A stretch of DNA of 64,000 nucleotides from positions 2,108,001 through 2,172,000 of the forward strand of contig NZ_CP053896.1 of the NCBI RefSeq assembly GCF_013255915.1, written 5' to 3'. The stretch comes from Providencia rettgeri. GTDB lineage: Bacteria > Pseudomonadota > Gammaproteobacteria > Enterobacterales > Enterobacteriaceae. Positions 11,412 through 18,990 of this stretch are shown in pieces. The notes below the pieces were generated by a model, which was not told where the DNA came from, did not search any database, and saw only the letters and a program-made list of their open reading frames with translations. Numbering within the stretch: the first letter of the stretch is position 1; the number at the start of each line of letters is the position of its first letter. The position numbers and the translations under genes are program-made.

Positions 11412-11577
11412 TGAATTCATCTTCATTATTTATCTTTTTAAATTTAACCCAACCGACAGTTGGGTGAAGCTCTAACCAAAAGTCTTCATGATTGTCAGTT
11501 GACAACGTCAATGCATTCTTATGAAAAACAAGAGAATAGATTTTTACCGTTTTCTGCTCACTAGTTACTTCACTCAT
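11260..11577 (-). CDS. hypothetical phage protein overlapping its convergent neighbour
   Basis: A 105-residue reading frame beginning MSEVTSEQKTVKIYSLVFHK. Residues 1-65 look like a genuine small beta-rich domain (ELHPTVGWVKFKKI). The last 50 residues are antisense to the 3' end of the rightward gene 10917-11411 and may have been acquired by read-through of an older stop. GGGG lies 8 nt before the ATG. No family recognised. Confidence 0.45.
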   Translation of the reverse strand: MSEVTSEQKTVKIYSLVFHKNALTLSTDNHEDFWLELHPTVGWVKFKKINNEDEFTKDGALFVATELRSGSDSVPCPVFQARCVLWRQREALLSAANTLSFLLGR

Positions 11578-11605
11578 ATCCAATACCCCACACAATTGAA
11601 TTCAG

Positions 11606-11815
11606 TTAAGCACTAATAATGACTCGACAGAGTTCAGACTGCTCAAAAATATCATCATCAAGCTTTTCCAGTTGGCGCTGTAAGTCGGCTTGTTTAGCTT
11701 TAAGTGCCGCCAGCTTTTGAAGTTCAGCGGCTTTTTCCATAATCCATGCCGCAGCATCTTCTTGCGACATAGCAACGCTAAAAGTAACGATTGGTTCATT
11801 TGAATTGGTTTGCAT
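11606..11815 (-). CDS. small hypothetical protein of the leftward early operon
   Basis: A 69-residue protein, MQTNSNEPIVTFSVAMSQ..., with a predicted helical, Leu/Lys-rich middle (ELQKLAALKAKQADLQRQL) that could form a short coiled coil. AAGGG lies 7 nt upstream of the ATG. It is the first gene left of the candidate left operator, the place of lambda's early leftward genes, but it shows no similarity to N. Confidence 0.65.
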   Translation of the reverse strand: MQTNSNEPIVTFSVAMSQEDAAAWIMEKAAELQKLAALKAKQADLQRQLEKLDDDIFEQSELCRVIISA

Positions 11816-11825
11816 GAACTTTCCC

Positions 11826-11926
11826 TTAAGTTGTCAAAGTTGTTGTGAACAGTTTACTTCTCAAACATCCTTAAGTTGTAATTTAGTTGTATTGAATGAA
11901 TTTGTCAACAACCTTATGTTGTTTGT
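11826..11926. promoter_or_regulatory. left operator region (OL-like), repeated AAGTTGT motifs
   Basis: AAGTTGT half-sites occur at about 11828, 11837 and 11873, and an inverted pair CAACAACCTTATGTTGTTTG lies at 11907-11926. The same half-site recurs in the cI-cro gap at 12808-12893. The pattern fits operators for the phage repressor controlling leftward early transcription (inference from repeat distribution). Confidence 0.6.
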
Positions 11927-12092
11927 TTGCGTAGTAAAAAGATAAGGCAGGAGAAAATAACTTCTCTAATTATGCTTAATGGGTTTTAGTCGAGTAGAAA
12001 AGACCACCCTTATAACTGGAGGTGATTTAGTTACAAAAGGTGGCGGGTGATAATCTTAGATATCGGCAGGGGGAAAGAAATTATTATATGCT

Positions 12093-12779
12093 CTACCAGC
12101 TTCTAGAAGACCAGAAAACCCTCCCAATAACATGGACTCTAGTTACAGCTTCATTTCTTGGTAGTTGCTCATCGGGATACTCATCCCTATTGAAGCTACG
12201 TATTACCAAACCGCCATCAGGCCGATAAATCAAAATTTTAACTCGCAATAACACGCCATCCCTTATAGCGTAAAGGTCGCCATCTTTTATTTTTTTATTG
12301 CTAATATCAATGGCGACAAGATCGCCTCCATTCAACACAGGGAATAAGCTATTTCCAACTATTTTTACAATTCGCGCATTACTTGCACTGACACCATATT
12401 TACGCAATTCATCCCTGCGGAATGGGTATGTATATTCTTCAGACTCAACAACTTCGGCATTTGCGCCACAACCAGCAGCTAATTCAATATCAAGCACGGG
12501 GATATCCACAAAGTCAGCATCACTATAAGTTGGAACCTCTTCCCATTCCTTTACCTCATAGTCTGTTTTTTTTCCATTTTCGTCCCTAGCCCCAAACTGC
12601 AACCAATGGGCTGAAACATTAACTGCTTTGGCGATATCTGCAATTCTTCTTGGGGCATTTGTTTGTCCCGCCTCAATTTTTTGAATTGACTGCTGACTGA
12701 CACCAACTTTCTCTGCAAGATCCGCTTGGCTCATTCCTGCTTTAACTCTTGCTTCTAACAACCGTTTAGCTATTGACAT
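12093..12779 (-). CDS. cI: prophage repressor, CI/LexA-like (HTH plus S24 peptidase domain)
   Basis: Maintains lysogeny by blocking early promoters and is inactivated by RecA-stimulated self-cleavage. The 228-residue protein starts MSIAKRLLEARVKAGMSQ; GGGAGGGAAATGT precedes the ATG. The HTH is at residues 5-60 (SQADLAEKVGVSQQSIQKIE). The S24 domain carries a cleavage-site-like Ala-Gly-Cys-Gly (ELAAGCG), the catalytic Ser in VGNSLFPVLNGGD, and the Lys in GVLLRVKIL. It is divergent from cro. Confidence 0.93.
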   Translation of the reverse strand: MSIAKRLLEARVKAGMSQADLAEKVGVSQQSIQKIEAGQTNAPRRIADIAKAVNVSAHWLQFGARDENGKKTDYEVKEWEEVPTYSDADFVDIPVLDIELAAGCGANAEVVESEEYTYPFRRDELRKYGVSASNARIVKIVGNSLFPVLNGGDLVAIDISNKKIKDGDLYAIRDGVLLRVKILIYRPDGGLVIRSFNRDEYPDEQLPRNEAVTRVHVIGRVFWSSRSW

Positions 12780-12902
12780 ACATTTCCCTCCCTCGAAATT
12801 GTATTTTACAACTTTAAGTGTTGATGTTTCCAACATCTAAAAGTTGTCAAAGTTGTTGTCATAGATTAAGATAAAGTTGTTATTTACAACTTTGGGGGAG
12901 TT
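12780..12902. promoter_or_regulatory. cI-cro intergenic operator/promoter region (OR-like)
   Basis: Multiple copies of the AAGTTGT/ACAACTT half-site lie here: 12808-12815, 12840-12847, 12849-12856, and a full palindrome AAAGTTGT-TATTT-ACAACTTT at 12873-12893 just before cro. The arrangement matches overlapping divergent promoters for cI and cro. GGGGGAG at 12894-12900 is the cro ribosome site. Confidence 0.75.
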
Positions 12903-13139
12903 ATGGGGCATGTAACCAATGAATCATGCGTTGCTGGATTGCAAACAGCAATTATTGCGGCGGGTGGGCAAACGCAACTAGCAAAACGTATTAGCGAGCT
13001 TCTGAATAAGCCAGTCAAGCAACAACAAATCTGGAATTGGCTAAATAGAAACAAAAGGGTTCCAGCAGACAAAGTCCTTGTTGTTGAACAGGCATCAGGG
13101 GTTTCTAGAAGCAAGTTACGTCCTGATTTATATCCATAA
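12903..13139 (+). CDS. cro: Cro-like repressor (YdaS-type HTH)
   Basis: A 78-residue DNA-binding protein, first gene of the rightward early operon and divergent from cI, the position of Cro. It has the YdaS/Cro-type HTH arrangement GGQTQLAKRISELLNKPVKQ, then QIWNWLNRNKRVPADKV (residues 21-57). It ends SKLRPDLYP, typical of YdaS family members. The ribosome site is GGGGGAG. A further half-site (AAAAGTTGTT) lies immediately after its stop. Confidence 0.88.
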   Translation: MGHVTNESCVAGLQTAIIAAGGQTQLAKRISELLNKPVKQQQIWNWLNRNKRVPADKVLVVEQASGVSRSKLRPDLYP

Positions 13140-13215
13140 CAATTAAAAGTTGTTATGGAATTTATCAGAGGAAAGTAGCTGTGTTAACTACCAACAAAAC
13201 AACGGAATTGTAGAT

Positions 13216-13671
13216 ATGTGCAAACAAACATTAAAAGAAGTCGTGAAAGAGATGTGTAAGGCGTACCCCGGTGGACGTTCAGCAATGGCAGGTGCATTGG
13301 GTATGACAGAAACCACGTTCAATAACAACTTGTACGAGAAAAACGGCTGTCGTTTTTTTGAGCGTGAAGAGCTTGAGGCAATGGAGGATTTATCTAACAC
13401 ATCATTTCTTGCTGGATATTACGCAAACAGAAGAAATTTATTGCTGGTGGAAAAGATAAGCCCAGAGGATTTAGACGAACCCGAATTATTCAAATTACAA
13501 ACTCGTGCATCAACAACTCGCGGTGAGTTAGTTGTATTCATTGGTAAAGCATTGGAAGACGGTGTTGTTGATAGGCATGAAGAAAAGCAAATTATGACCA
13601 TGTTGGATAGGGCAATCGCAAGCACTAGAGGAGCTATCAATGCGCTCATCAAATTACATAAGAAAGGTTGA
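13216..13671 (+). CDS. YmfL-family phage regulator (CII-like position)
   Basis: About 151 residues from the ATG at 13216, MCKQTLKEVVKEMCKAYP. The segment GGRSAMAGALGMTETTFNNNLYEKNGCRFFE (described by its ends GGRSAMAGALG and NNNLYEKNGCRFF) is the hallmark of the e14 YmfL family. It contains an HTH and lies where lambda has cII. Its C-terminal part is helical. An in-frame upstream extension to 13150 exists without a better ribosome site. The role is presumably control of the lysogenic decision or replication onset. Confidence 0.8.
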   Translation: MCKQTLKEVVKEMCKAYPGGRSAMAGALGMTETTFNNNLYEKNGCRFFEREELEAMEDLSNTSFLAGYYANRRNLLLVEKISPEDLDEPELFKLQTRASTTRGELVVFIGKALEDGVVDRHEEKQIMTMLDRAIASTRGAINALIKLHKKG

Positions 13672-13732
13672 CGCCCCAGATATGCGGTCCGAGGCGTCGG
13701 GTGCTAATAACAACTTGTGTGGAGTAACTAGC

Positions 13733-13942
13733 ATGAGCAGTGTAAACCAATTTCAATCAAAAAAGCAATTTAGATGCTTGCCTGTATCGAAATGTGGTCC
13801 GTTTCAATATGTAGAGATCATAACCTCAGCTGACGAGTCGGGCAACTACCAGACCGAACAACAATTGGTAGATAGCAAAGCCCTAAGAGATAGCTGGGCT
13901 AAATACTATTTCCGCAGTGGGAGAGAGGTTAGTGAGCAATGA
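13733..13942 (+). CDS. small hypothetical early protein
   Basis: A 69-residue protein, MSSVNQFQSKKQFRCLP..., from an ATG with GGAG 8 nt upstream. No recognised family. The ORF can be read upstream to 13640 but that part overlaps the preceding gene. The stop overlaps the GTG start of the next gene, so translation is coupled. Confidence 0.6.
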   Translation: MSSVNQFQSKKQFRCLPVSKCGPFQYVEIITSADESGNYQTEQQLVDSKALRDSWAKYYFRSGREVSEQ

Positions 13943-14111
13943 AAAGCATAAAAACCTTAATCGTTACTTCCGAGATAAGCGAGGCCGTATTGTCCATGTT
14001 GTTGAGTGGGACAAATCAAGGCAACGGGTTGTTTTCATGCTCGATGACTATGAGCACCCCTGTTTCGAGCCCCTCGAACAATTCAAAAAATATTACACAG
14101 AAGTTAAGTAA
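13932..14111 (+). CDS. DUF4222-like small phage protein
   Basis: A 59-residue protein read from GTG 13932 (VSNEKHKNLNRYFRD) with GAGAGG upstream. The pattern RYFRDKRGRIVHVVEWD then VVFMLDDYEHPCFEP is that of small phage proteins grouped as DUF4222; their function is unknown. It sits immediately before the replication gene in the early operon. Confidence 0.7.
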   Translation: MSNEKHKNLNRYFRDKRGRIVHVVEWDKSRQRVVFMLDDYEHPCFEPLEQFKKYYTEVK

Positions 14112-14120
14112 GGTGGCTGT

Positions 14121-15182
14121 ATGAGTAGCTTATTACTCCTTAAAACCCGCCCACAAATTGTTATACCTGAACTGGCGGTGCGTTTGGGCTTGAATGAGGC
14201 TTTGTTGCTTCAGCAAGTTCAATACTGGCTATCTGAAACCTCGTCAGGTGTTGATCATGGCGGTAGGCGCTGGGTTTATAACACCATTGAAGAATGGCGT
14301 GAACAATTCCCGTATTTTTCCGAATCTACAATTAAGCGTGCATTTAACAATTTAAAAAAATTAGGTGTATTAAATATTGAGCAAATCAATAAACGAACCC
14401 ATGACCGCACAAATTATTACTCTATAAATTATGAACATGCGCTGTTATCCGATGAGGTCAAATTGAACTCATCGAACAGTTCAGCCGAAGCCTCTCGAAC
14501 AGGTCAAAATGACCTTATCGATAAGCGCAAAATGAAACGTTCGAATAATACCAAAATGACCTCATCGAACAGGTCAAATTGCCCCGATCTTACAGAGAGT
14601 ACTACAGAGAATACTCAAAAGATTACAACAGAGAGTAACTCTTTTTGTCAGGCTCATGCTGAGCCCGACCATGCGCAGGCTGTTTTAGATCATTTCAACA
14701 AGGTCACTAACTCAAGTTATCGCGATGGTAAAACCACTATGGGCCACATCAGAGCCCGTCTATCTGAAAACTATACCTCGGATGATTTAATTCTGGTAAC
14801 TGACTACATCACAGCCAAGTGGCTAAACGACTCAAGAATGAGTGATTACCTACGCCCGAAAACATTATTTAGCCCTGAAAACTGTATGGAGTACTTTGAA
14901 AAAGCTCAGAAATGGAATGAGGCTGGTCGCCCCGTCTGCGTTAACGGCAAATGGCTCAAGCCTGGTGAAGTTGCTGTAAGTATCGATCCCGTAGAACGTG
15001 ACAATGCTTACACACGGATCATTGGTTCAAGGCTAACCCCAAAAAACCGGATTGAAGAAATTGCAGCTGAATTAGCGGGTAAGCAGGGTGTTCGTAACAT
15101 GTCGGATTTTGTAGGTCGCAAGGCATGGATAGGTATTTGGCAACAGGCAGCAGAGCAAGCAGCTAAAGAGGTGACAGCATGA
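14121..15182 (+). CDS. phage replication protein (O-like, origin in gene)
   Basis: A 353-residue replication initiator in the position of lambda O. The N-terminal winged-helix region (about 1-110; IPELAVRLGLNEALLLQQVQ, then YFSESTIKRAFNNLKKLGVL) is typical of phage replication initiators. A low-complexity Ser/Asn linker (about 110-185) follows. The C-terminal domain (about 190-265; VLDHFNKVTNSSYR, then YLRPKTLFSPENCMEYF) is the conserved phage replication C-terminal module. An iteron-like cluster falls within the linker-coding DNA. No helicase or primase motif is visible, so it must recruit the host helicase. Confidence 0.85.
   Translation: MSSLLLLKTRPQIVIPELAVRLGLNEALLLQQVQYWLSETSSGVDHGGRRWVYNTIEEWREQFPYFSESTIKRAFNNLKKLGVLNIEQINKRTHDRTNYYSINYEHALLSDEVKLNSSNSSAEASRTGQNDLIDKRKMKRSNNTKMTSSNRSNCPDLTESTTENTQKITTESNSFCQAHAEPDHAQAVLDHFNKVTNSSYRDGKTTMGHIRARLSENYTSDDLILVTDYITAKWLNDSRMSDYLRPKTLFSPENCMEYFEKAQKWNEAGRPVCVNGKWLKPGEVAVSIDPVERDNAYTRIIGSRLTPKNRIEEIAAELAGKQGVRNMSDFVGRKAWIGIWQQAAEQAAKEVTA
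14455..14582 (+). repeat. iteron cluster, candidate replication origin
   Basis: The hexamer AGGTCA/TGACCT occurs at 14455, 14501, 14510 (inverted), 14557 (inverted) and 14571. It alternates with TCGAACAG-type repeats at about 14471, 14494 and 14564. All lie in the linker-coding part of the replication gene, as lambda's ori lies in O. Origin function is inferred from this arrangement. Confidence 0.6.
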
Positions 15183-15427
15183 TGCGTAGTGAAACTAAAA
15201 CAATTTATGGCGTTGACGTGCTAGGCATGATTGCCATGTTCAAACAGCTACGTAAATGGCGCACTATTCGCAAGCTTCGCAACAGATGGAATCAATCCCG
15301 TCGTGATTTAGTGACCTGCAGGAAGTTTCGCCACTTAAACCATCATGCTGACCATTTTCAAGTTCAGCAGCGTTATAAGCATATGCGCGAGTATGTTAAA
15401 TCCCACCAGCAGCGAGGCGTTATCTAA
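15179..15427 (+). CDS. small basic hypothetical protein
   Basis: 82 residues, strongly basic and His/Arg-rich (RKWRTIRKLRNRWNQSRRD), starting at an ATG that overlaps the replication gene stop and ending at the next gene's ATG. Its tight packing in the operon supports that it is real. Nucleic-acid binding is plausible from charge only. Confidence 0.6.
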   Translation: MMRSETKTIYGVDVLGMIAMFKQLRKWRTIRKLRNRWNQSRRDLVTCRKFRHLNHHADHFQVQQRYKHMREYVKSHQQRGVI

Positions 15428-15960
15428 TGGCTGTTTATTCAAGTAATACCGCACCAGAAGATAAGGATTGCTGGCAAACGCCTCAATGGTTATTTGAAGC
15501 TTTAACGCTTGAGTTTGGTTTTTGGTTAGATGCTGCCGCAAATGAGCAAAATGCCTTGTGTCCATATTTCTTAACCATAGAACAGAATGCATTACAAAGT
15601 GATTGGGTAAGTCGTGGCGCCATATGGTGTAACCCGCCTTACAGTAAGATAAAACCGTGGATCGCTAAAGCTGCGGAACAATGCACAAAGCAAAACCAAC
15701 CAATAGTGATGTTATTGCCAGCGGATAAATCAACATCCTGGTACTCATTGGCGCTAAAAAGTGTTGATGAAGTTCGAACTATCATTGATGGCCGTATTAA
15801 TTTTGTTGATCCCAATACGGGAAAAGAGAAAAAGGGCAATAGTAAAGGCTCAATTCTTCTTATCTGGCGTCCATTTGTAGAGCCAAAGGCAATTGGGACA
15901 CACGTCTCAAAAAATCGTTTGATGGAGATAGGCAAAGCAATCTTAGGGGAGGCGGTATGA
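15427..15960 (+). CDS. phage DNA N6-adenine methyltransferase
   Basis: A 177-residue Dam-like enzyme of the small phage adenine-methyltransferase family. It contains the catalytic NPPY motif in IWCNPPYSKIKPWI (near residue 70), a DxxA acidic site in FWLDAAANEQNA, and the family's VMLLPADKSTSWY. It may protect phage DNA from restriction or mark it for packaging. It overlaps the genes on both sides by a few bases. Confidence 0.9.
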   Translation: MAVYSSNTAPEDKDCWQTPQWLFEALTLEFGFWLDAAANEQNALCPYFLTIEQNALQSDWVSRGAIWCNPPYSKIKPWIAKAAEQCTKQNQPIVMLLPADKSTSWYSLALKSVDEVRTIIDGRINFVDPNTGKEKKGNSKGSILLIWRPFVEPKAIGTHVSKNRLMEIGKAILGEAV

Positions 15961-16304
15961 CTCCTTTGTATCTAAGAATCGCGAGCGAATTCAAAGCAGG
16001 TAACGAAATAACAACTAAGAAAATCAGAAGCATATATGCATCATCTAACAGTCATACAAAAATCACGATAGATTTTTTGCTCAGAGCTAAAGCGATAAAG
16101 AAAACAGAAAGAAAAGAGGGAGCTTTTAGTATTTATGTGCTTCAGCAAGATGCTTACGAGAAAACAGTCGAACTAGACAATAAAAGTAAGAGATATAGAG
16201 CAAAAACAAATCGGCATGTTAAGTGTGATGTTAAAGAGTTAATGAAAACGCATAACCCATTGATATTAAAATTCAATGCATTACTGGCGGGGGTAAGGAC
16301 ATGA
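15957..16304 (+). CDS. hypothetical early protein
   Basis: 115 residues, MTPLYLRIASEFKAGNEITTKK. The N-terminal half looks like a winged helix (KKIRSIYASSNSHTKITIDFLLRAKAIKKTE) and the C-terminal half is basic. No family recognised. Start and stop overlap the neighbouring genes by 4 bp. Confidence 0.6.
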   Translation: MTPLYLRIASEFKAGNEITTKKIRSIYASSNSHTKITIDFLLRAKAIKKTERKEGAFSIYVLQQDAYEKTVELDNKSKRYRAKTNRHVKCDVKELMKTHNPLILKFNALLAGVRT

Positions 16305-16687
16305 GTGAAAATGACAATGTTATTCAATTTAAAGCGCCTAGTGATGCAATTCCCACCATCGACACGGAAGTAAAGGGAAGAAAAAACAGGCAGCAAATGT
16401 ACTGTAAGCATCATTCACTAATTATCGATGAAGATCATAGAACAGTTGAATGCAACGATTGTGGCTGTGTTGTCGAGGCTTTCGATGTTCTGTTAGCTAG
16501 GGCGAATAATGCCGAGTCGGTAATCCGAGGAATGAGTGAATTGCTAGATAAGCGTGACGAACTGCGTAAATCAGTCGATGGGCTTCTGAGGGAAGAAAAG
16601 AACACCAAAGCCAGATTGCGTAGCGCTAGAACAGATTTAGCGTTTATTGAAAATAAAAAGCTTCAGCATGAGGGGAAGGTTGGATGA
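16301..16687 (+). CDS. hypothetical protein with a zinc-ribbon-like segment
   Basis: 128 residues. Residues 34-56 hold Cys-x-His-His ... Cys-x-x-Cys-x-Cys (YCKHHSLIIDEDH then VECNDCGCVVEAF), a probable zinc site. The remainder is a charged helical region (RDELRKSVDGLLREEKNTKA) that may form a coiled coil. Common in lambdoid early regions without known function. It overlaps its neighbours by 4 bp. Confidence 0.65.
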   Translation: MSENDNVIQFKAPSDAIPTIDTEVKGRKNRQQMYCKHHSLIIDEDHRTVECNDCGCVVEAFDVLLARANNAESVIRGMSELLDKRDELRKSVDGLLREEKNTKARLRSARTDLAFIENKKLQHEGKVG

Positions 16688-16869
16688 AAAATACCATGCT
16701 AGAAATTCAGCCTTGCCGTTATTGCAATAGCTCCGACACGACAGTCGAAAGTCATAGCTATAGGACATGGTTCTATGTTCGCTGCCATCGCTGCGGTGCT
16801 AAAGGTCCCGATGTTAATGATAAACCAATGGCTGTTACTGTATGGAATAAGGGGGTAATTAGTGAGTAA
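16684..16869 (+). CDS. Lar-family restriction-alleviation-like protein
   Basis: 61 residues with the Lar/zinc-ribbon pattern: QPCRYCNSS near the start, VRCHRCGAKGP in the middle and AVTVWNKGV near the end (two CxxC pairs followed by a conserved Trp-Asn). Lar of the Rac prophage reduces host type I restriction. Whether this one does is inference from the family. Confidence 0.75.
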   Translation: MKNTMLEIQPCRYCNSSDTTVESHSYRTWFYVRCHRCGAKGPDVNDKPMAVTVWNKGVISE

Positions 16870-17248
16870 TTCAATATCTCTAATTTTACCTTTTCCACCA
16901 AGTGTTAATGCCTGCTGGCGGAACATCAACGGCAAAACGTTAATCAGTGCAAAAGGGCGTGCATTTCGGGCTAGTGCAATAGCTGCTATTTATACCCAAT
17001 TAAGACCAAGACCTAGGGTAATTACTGAAAATGTATCCGTCATTGTGAAGATGTTCCCACCCACTTATCACAGAAGGGATATTGATAACTATCTAAAAGC
17101 ACCATTTGACGCCATCACCCATGCCAATATTTGGAAAGACGATGAGCAAGTTAAGCATGTTGATATCACTTGGTGTGAAGTCGTAAAAGGTGGTCGATTT
17201 GAAATTGAGATAAGGCCACTCAATGCAAAAGTGGAGAAAATATCATGA
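16862..17248 (+). CDS. rusA: RusA-family Holliday junction resolvase
   Basis: Cleaves four-way junctions during phage recombination or replication. The 128-residue protein is read from GTG 16862. It has the RusA N-terminal pattern LPFPPSVNACWRN and the metal-binding catalytic motif RRDIDNYLKAPFDAI near residue 70, followed by IWKDDEQVKHV, supplying the conserved acidic residues. It overlaps the genes on both sides by 4-8 bp. Confidence 0.92.
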   Translation: MSNSISLILPFPPSVNACWRNINGKTLISAKGRAFRASAIAAIYTQLRPRPRVITENVSVIVKMFPPTYHRRDIDNYLKAPFDAITHANIWKDDEQVKHVDITWCEVVKGGRFEIEIRPLNAKVEKIS

Positions 17249-17784
17249 GTCACCAATGGATATTAACTCCAATATTAATACCTGAGCTTAGCGCGGTGAT
17301 ATTTAGACCAGGAGCACATTTAAATACATTCAGTGGAAGAATGTTGCTCATGACTTTACCTGAGGAGCTAAAGCATAAACCATCAGGCCTTATCTCTCTT
17401 TCTGACCAATACCTCAGCGGCTTGGTTGGTGATGAACGGGTATCAAAATCTGTATTAAATTTAACCATCGATCCCGAGCCACCAGCTAGCTTGATGTTAA
17501 AGCCAAAACCTCAGCGCTGGACTAATGATAAATATCTACAGTGGGTTAAATCACAGCCATGTTGCGTATGCGGTGCCACATCGGACGATGCACATCACCT
17601 AATCGGTCATGGCCAGGGTGGTATGGGTACTAAGGCTCATGATTTGTTCACTATTCCATTGTGTCGTATTCACCACAGCGAGTTACATAAAGATCCAAAT
17701 GGGTGGGAAAGGGAGCACGGTAGCCAGTTAATTTTGTTATTTCGATTTCTAGATCGGTCAATCGGTCTGGGTGTTTTCGGTTAA
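17245..17784 (+). CDS. DUF968 protein, HNH-type nuclease-like
   Basis: A 179-residue protein whose C-terminal half is the DUF968 domain: QPCCVCGATSDDAHHLIGHG, then GTKAHDLFTIPLCRIHHSEL. It combines CxxC, His-His and Cys-x-x-His-His positions like HNH/McrA zinc nucleases. Residues 1-85 are a variable N-terminal domain. Usually found in lambdoid nin regions with RusA and Q, as here. A role in recombination is inference. Confidence 0.85.
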   Translation: MSHQWILTPILIPELSAVIFRPGAHLNTFSGRMLLMTLPEELKHKPSGLISLSDQYLSGLVGDERVSKSVLNLTIDPEPPASLMLKPKPQRWTNDKYLQWVKSQPCCVCGATSDDAHHLIGHGQGGMGTKAHDLFTIPLCRIHHSELHKDPNGWEREHGSQLILLFRFLDRSIGLGVFG

Positions 17785-17814
17785 TGCGTTGTGCGGAACG
17801 CAGTGGAGGATTAC

Positions 17815-18471
17815 ATGGCTATTTATTCACATGATTTAGAATATTTAAGTATCAAAGCTTATGATGCAGTAAATAGTTGCGTTGGTACAACGAAAGGGCA
17901 ACTAGAAGCATTTGAGGGGTTTGGTTTGACTGATACTAAAACGACACCAAGAGTTAGAGCAAGAAACCTAGAATTAAACGGCCGTCTTGTTTGCCGAGAT
18001 ACAGACCCCGTTTATGCATTAGAAACCAGAAGCAATAGAACACCAAGGCCAATGATTGATCCTCATACATTTGAAATGAGTTCATGGAGAAGAGCTATAA
18101 ATGCACTAAGTGATGAGCACCGATCATGGATTATGTATAGATATGGTAATGACTTAAACTTCGAACATCAGGTGAATATCTGTAAATACATCTGGTGTGA
18201 ATTTAATGAATATGCAGCAGCGTATAATTTAAGTAGTAAAGTTAAGGGGCGACTAAGGGCGTTGATTTGGTTGTCAGTACAGCAATATGAGGCAGATAAT
18301 TACTCACAAACAAAACTTGCTGAATTGGCTGGGGTAAGTCGATATAACTGGAATAAAACCTATCATTCCCACTGGGTCAAAATGTTATATATTTGTGGCA
18401 AACTGGATGAGAGCTCACTTTTTTTAATGAGAAATAAAAGGCAAGAACAGAAAAGCAAAAATGAAGTGTAA
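17815..18471 (+). CDS. Q: late antiterminator, Q type
   Basis: Positive regulator of late genes that modifies RNA polymerase near the late promoter. The protein read from ATG 17815 has GGAGG 6 nt upstream and is 218 residues long. It shows the pattern of the phage antitermination Q family: SSWRRAINALSDEHRSWIMYRYG, split as SSWRRAINAL and WIMYRYGNDL, then the HTH-like KLAELAGVSRYNWNKTY near the C-terminus. It is followed by a terminator, as expected for the Q target region. Confidence 0.8.
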   Translation: MAIYSHDLEYLSIKAYDAVNSCVGTTKGQLEAFEGFGLTDTKTTPRVRARNLELNGRLVCRDTDPVYALETRSNRTPRPMIDPHTFEMSSWRRAINALSDEHRSWIMYRYGNDLNFEHQVNICKYIWCEFNEYAAAYNLSSKVKGRLRALIWLSVQQYEADNYSQTKLAELAGVSRYNWNKTYHSHWVKMLYICGKLDESSLFLMRNKRQEQKSKNEV

Positions 18472-18540
18472 AACTTGCAAAAGTTAACAAAATGAGCCAT
18501 ATTTAAGGCTAATTTGGTATGTTGCCAAAATTGTTTATAA

Positions 18541-18562
18541 CCTCGCAATGCGGGGTTTTTTT
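18541..18562 (+). terminator. terminator after Q (tR'-like)
   Basis: CCTCGC pairs with GCGGGG (one T-G pair) across AAT, followed by TTTTTTT. It lies about 70 bp beyond Q, the place where a Q-dependent late transcript would be stopped without antitermination. Confidence 0.8.
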
Positions 18563-18596
18563 ATGCCTGAAATAAACATAAGACTTGCTGTTGCGA

Positions 18597-18639
18597 TTGG
18601 TCAGAGTTACATGTGTAGTTATGCACAATAACTGACCAA
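18597..18639. repeat. inverted repeat before a small HTH-like gene
   Basis: TTGGTCAG (18597-18604) and CTGACCAA (18632-18639) are perfect inverted arms 27 bp apart. They lie just upstream of the small gene at 18655 and may be an operator or a leader hairpin. Confidence 0.45.
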
Positions 18640-18654
18640 GGGTTTTAAAATATC

Positions 18655-18858
18655 ATGTTAAAACAGAGTGATATAACGCAAGAAGCAAAAATCATTTTTG
18701 AGGCTACCCCATATACTGAGGCTGTCACTGCGGGTGAGGTTTCACAAGTCACAGGGCTAACACAGCCACGCTGCCAGTTAATATTAACTCAGTTAGCAAT
18801 GGCTGGGTTAGTTATAGAAAATATCAAAGAAAACACATTTCAAAATATCCAACTGTGA
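18655..18858 (+). CDS. small winged-helix-like protein
   Basis: 67 residues, MLKQSDITQEAKIIFEATP. The middle (TAGEVSQVTGLTQPRCQLIL, followed by TQLAMAGLVI) reads as a helix-turn-helix with a short wing. No named family. The ATG lacks a clear ribosome site. It stands between the Q terminator and a structured non-coding stretch. Confidence 0.55.
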   Translation: MLKQSDITQEAKIIFEATPYTEAVTAGEVSQVTGLTQPRCQLILTQLAMAGLVIENIKENTFQNIQL

Positions 18859-18862
18859 AAAT

Positions 18863-18905
18863 GGGCGGCTGGTGGGTGTTGACGCACTCCACCAGCCATC
18901 TGCCC
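18863..18905 (+). ncRNA. highly stable GC-rich hairpin, possible structured RNA
   Basis: GGGC-GGCTGGTGG (18863-18875) pairs with CCACCAGCC-[ATCT]-GCCC (18889-18905): a 9-bp perfect stem plus four more pairs with a 4-nt bulge and a 13-nt loop. No T-run follows, so it is not a simple terminator. The next 85 bp to the methyltransferase ATG are also non-coding and GC-rich for this genome. Confidence 0.4.
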
Positions 18906-18990
18906 GTTGCAAGAGGTCACGGACAAACCAAGGCCCACCGCTTATACGCGTAAAGCTAGGTGAGCTTATCAAAAAAGGTTCTCCTGATCT

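Noticed and set aside
15335-15592. Leftward 85-codon frame across the small basic gene and the adenine methyltransferase
   Set aside because: Antisense to two overlapping, well-packed operon genes and without a ribosome site.
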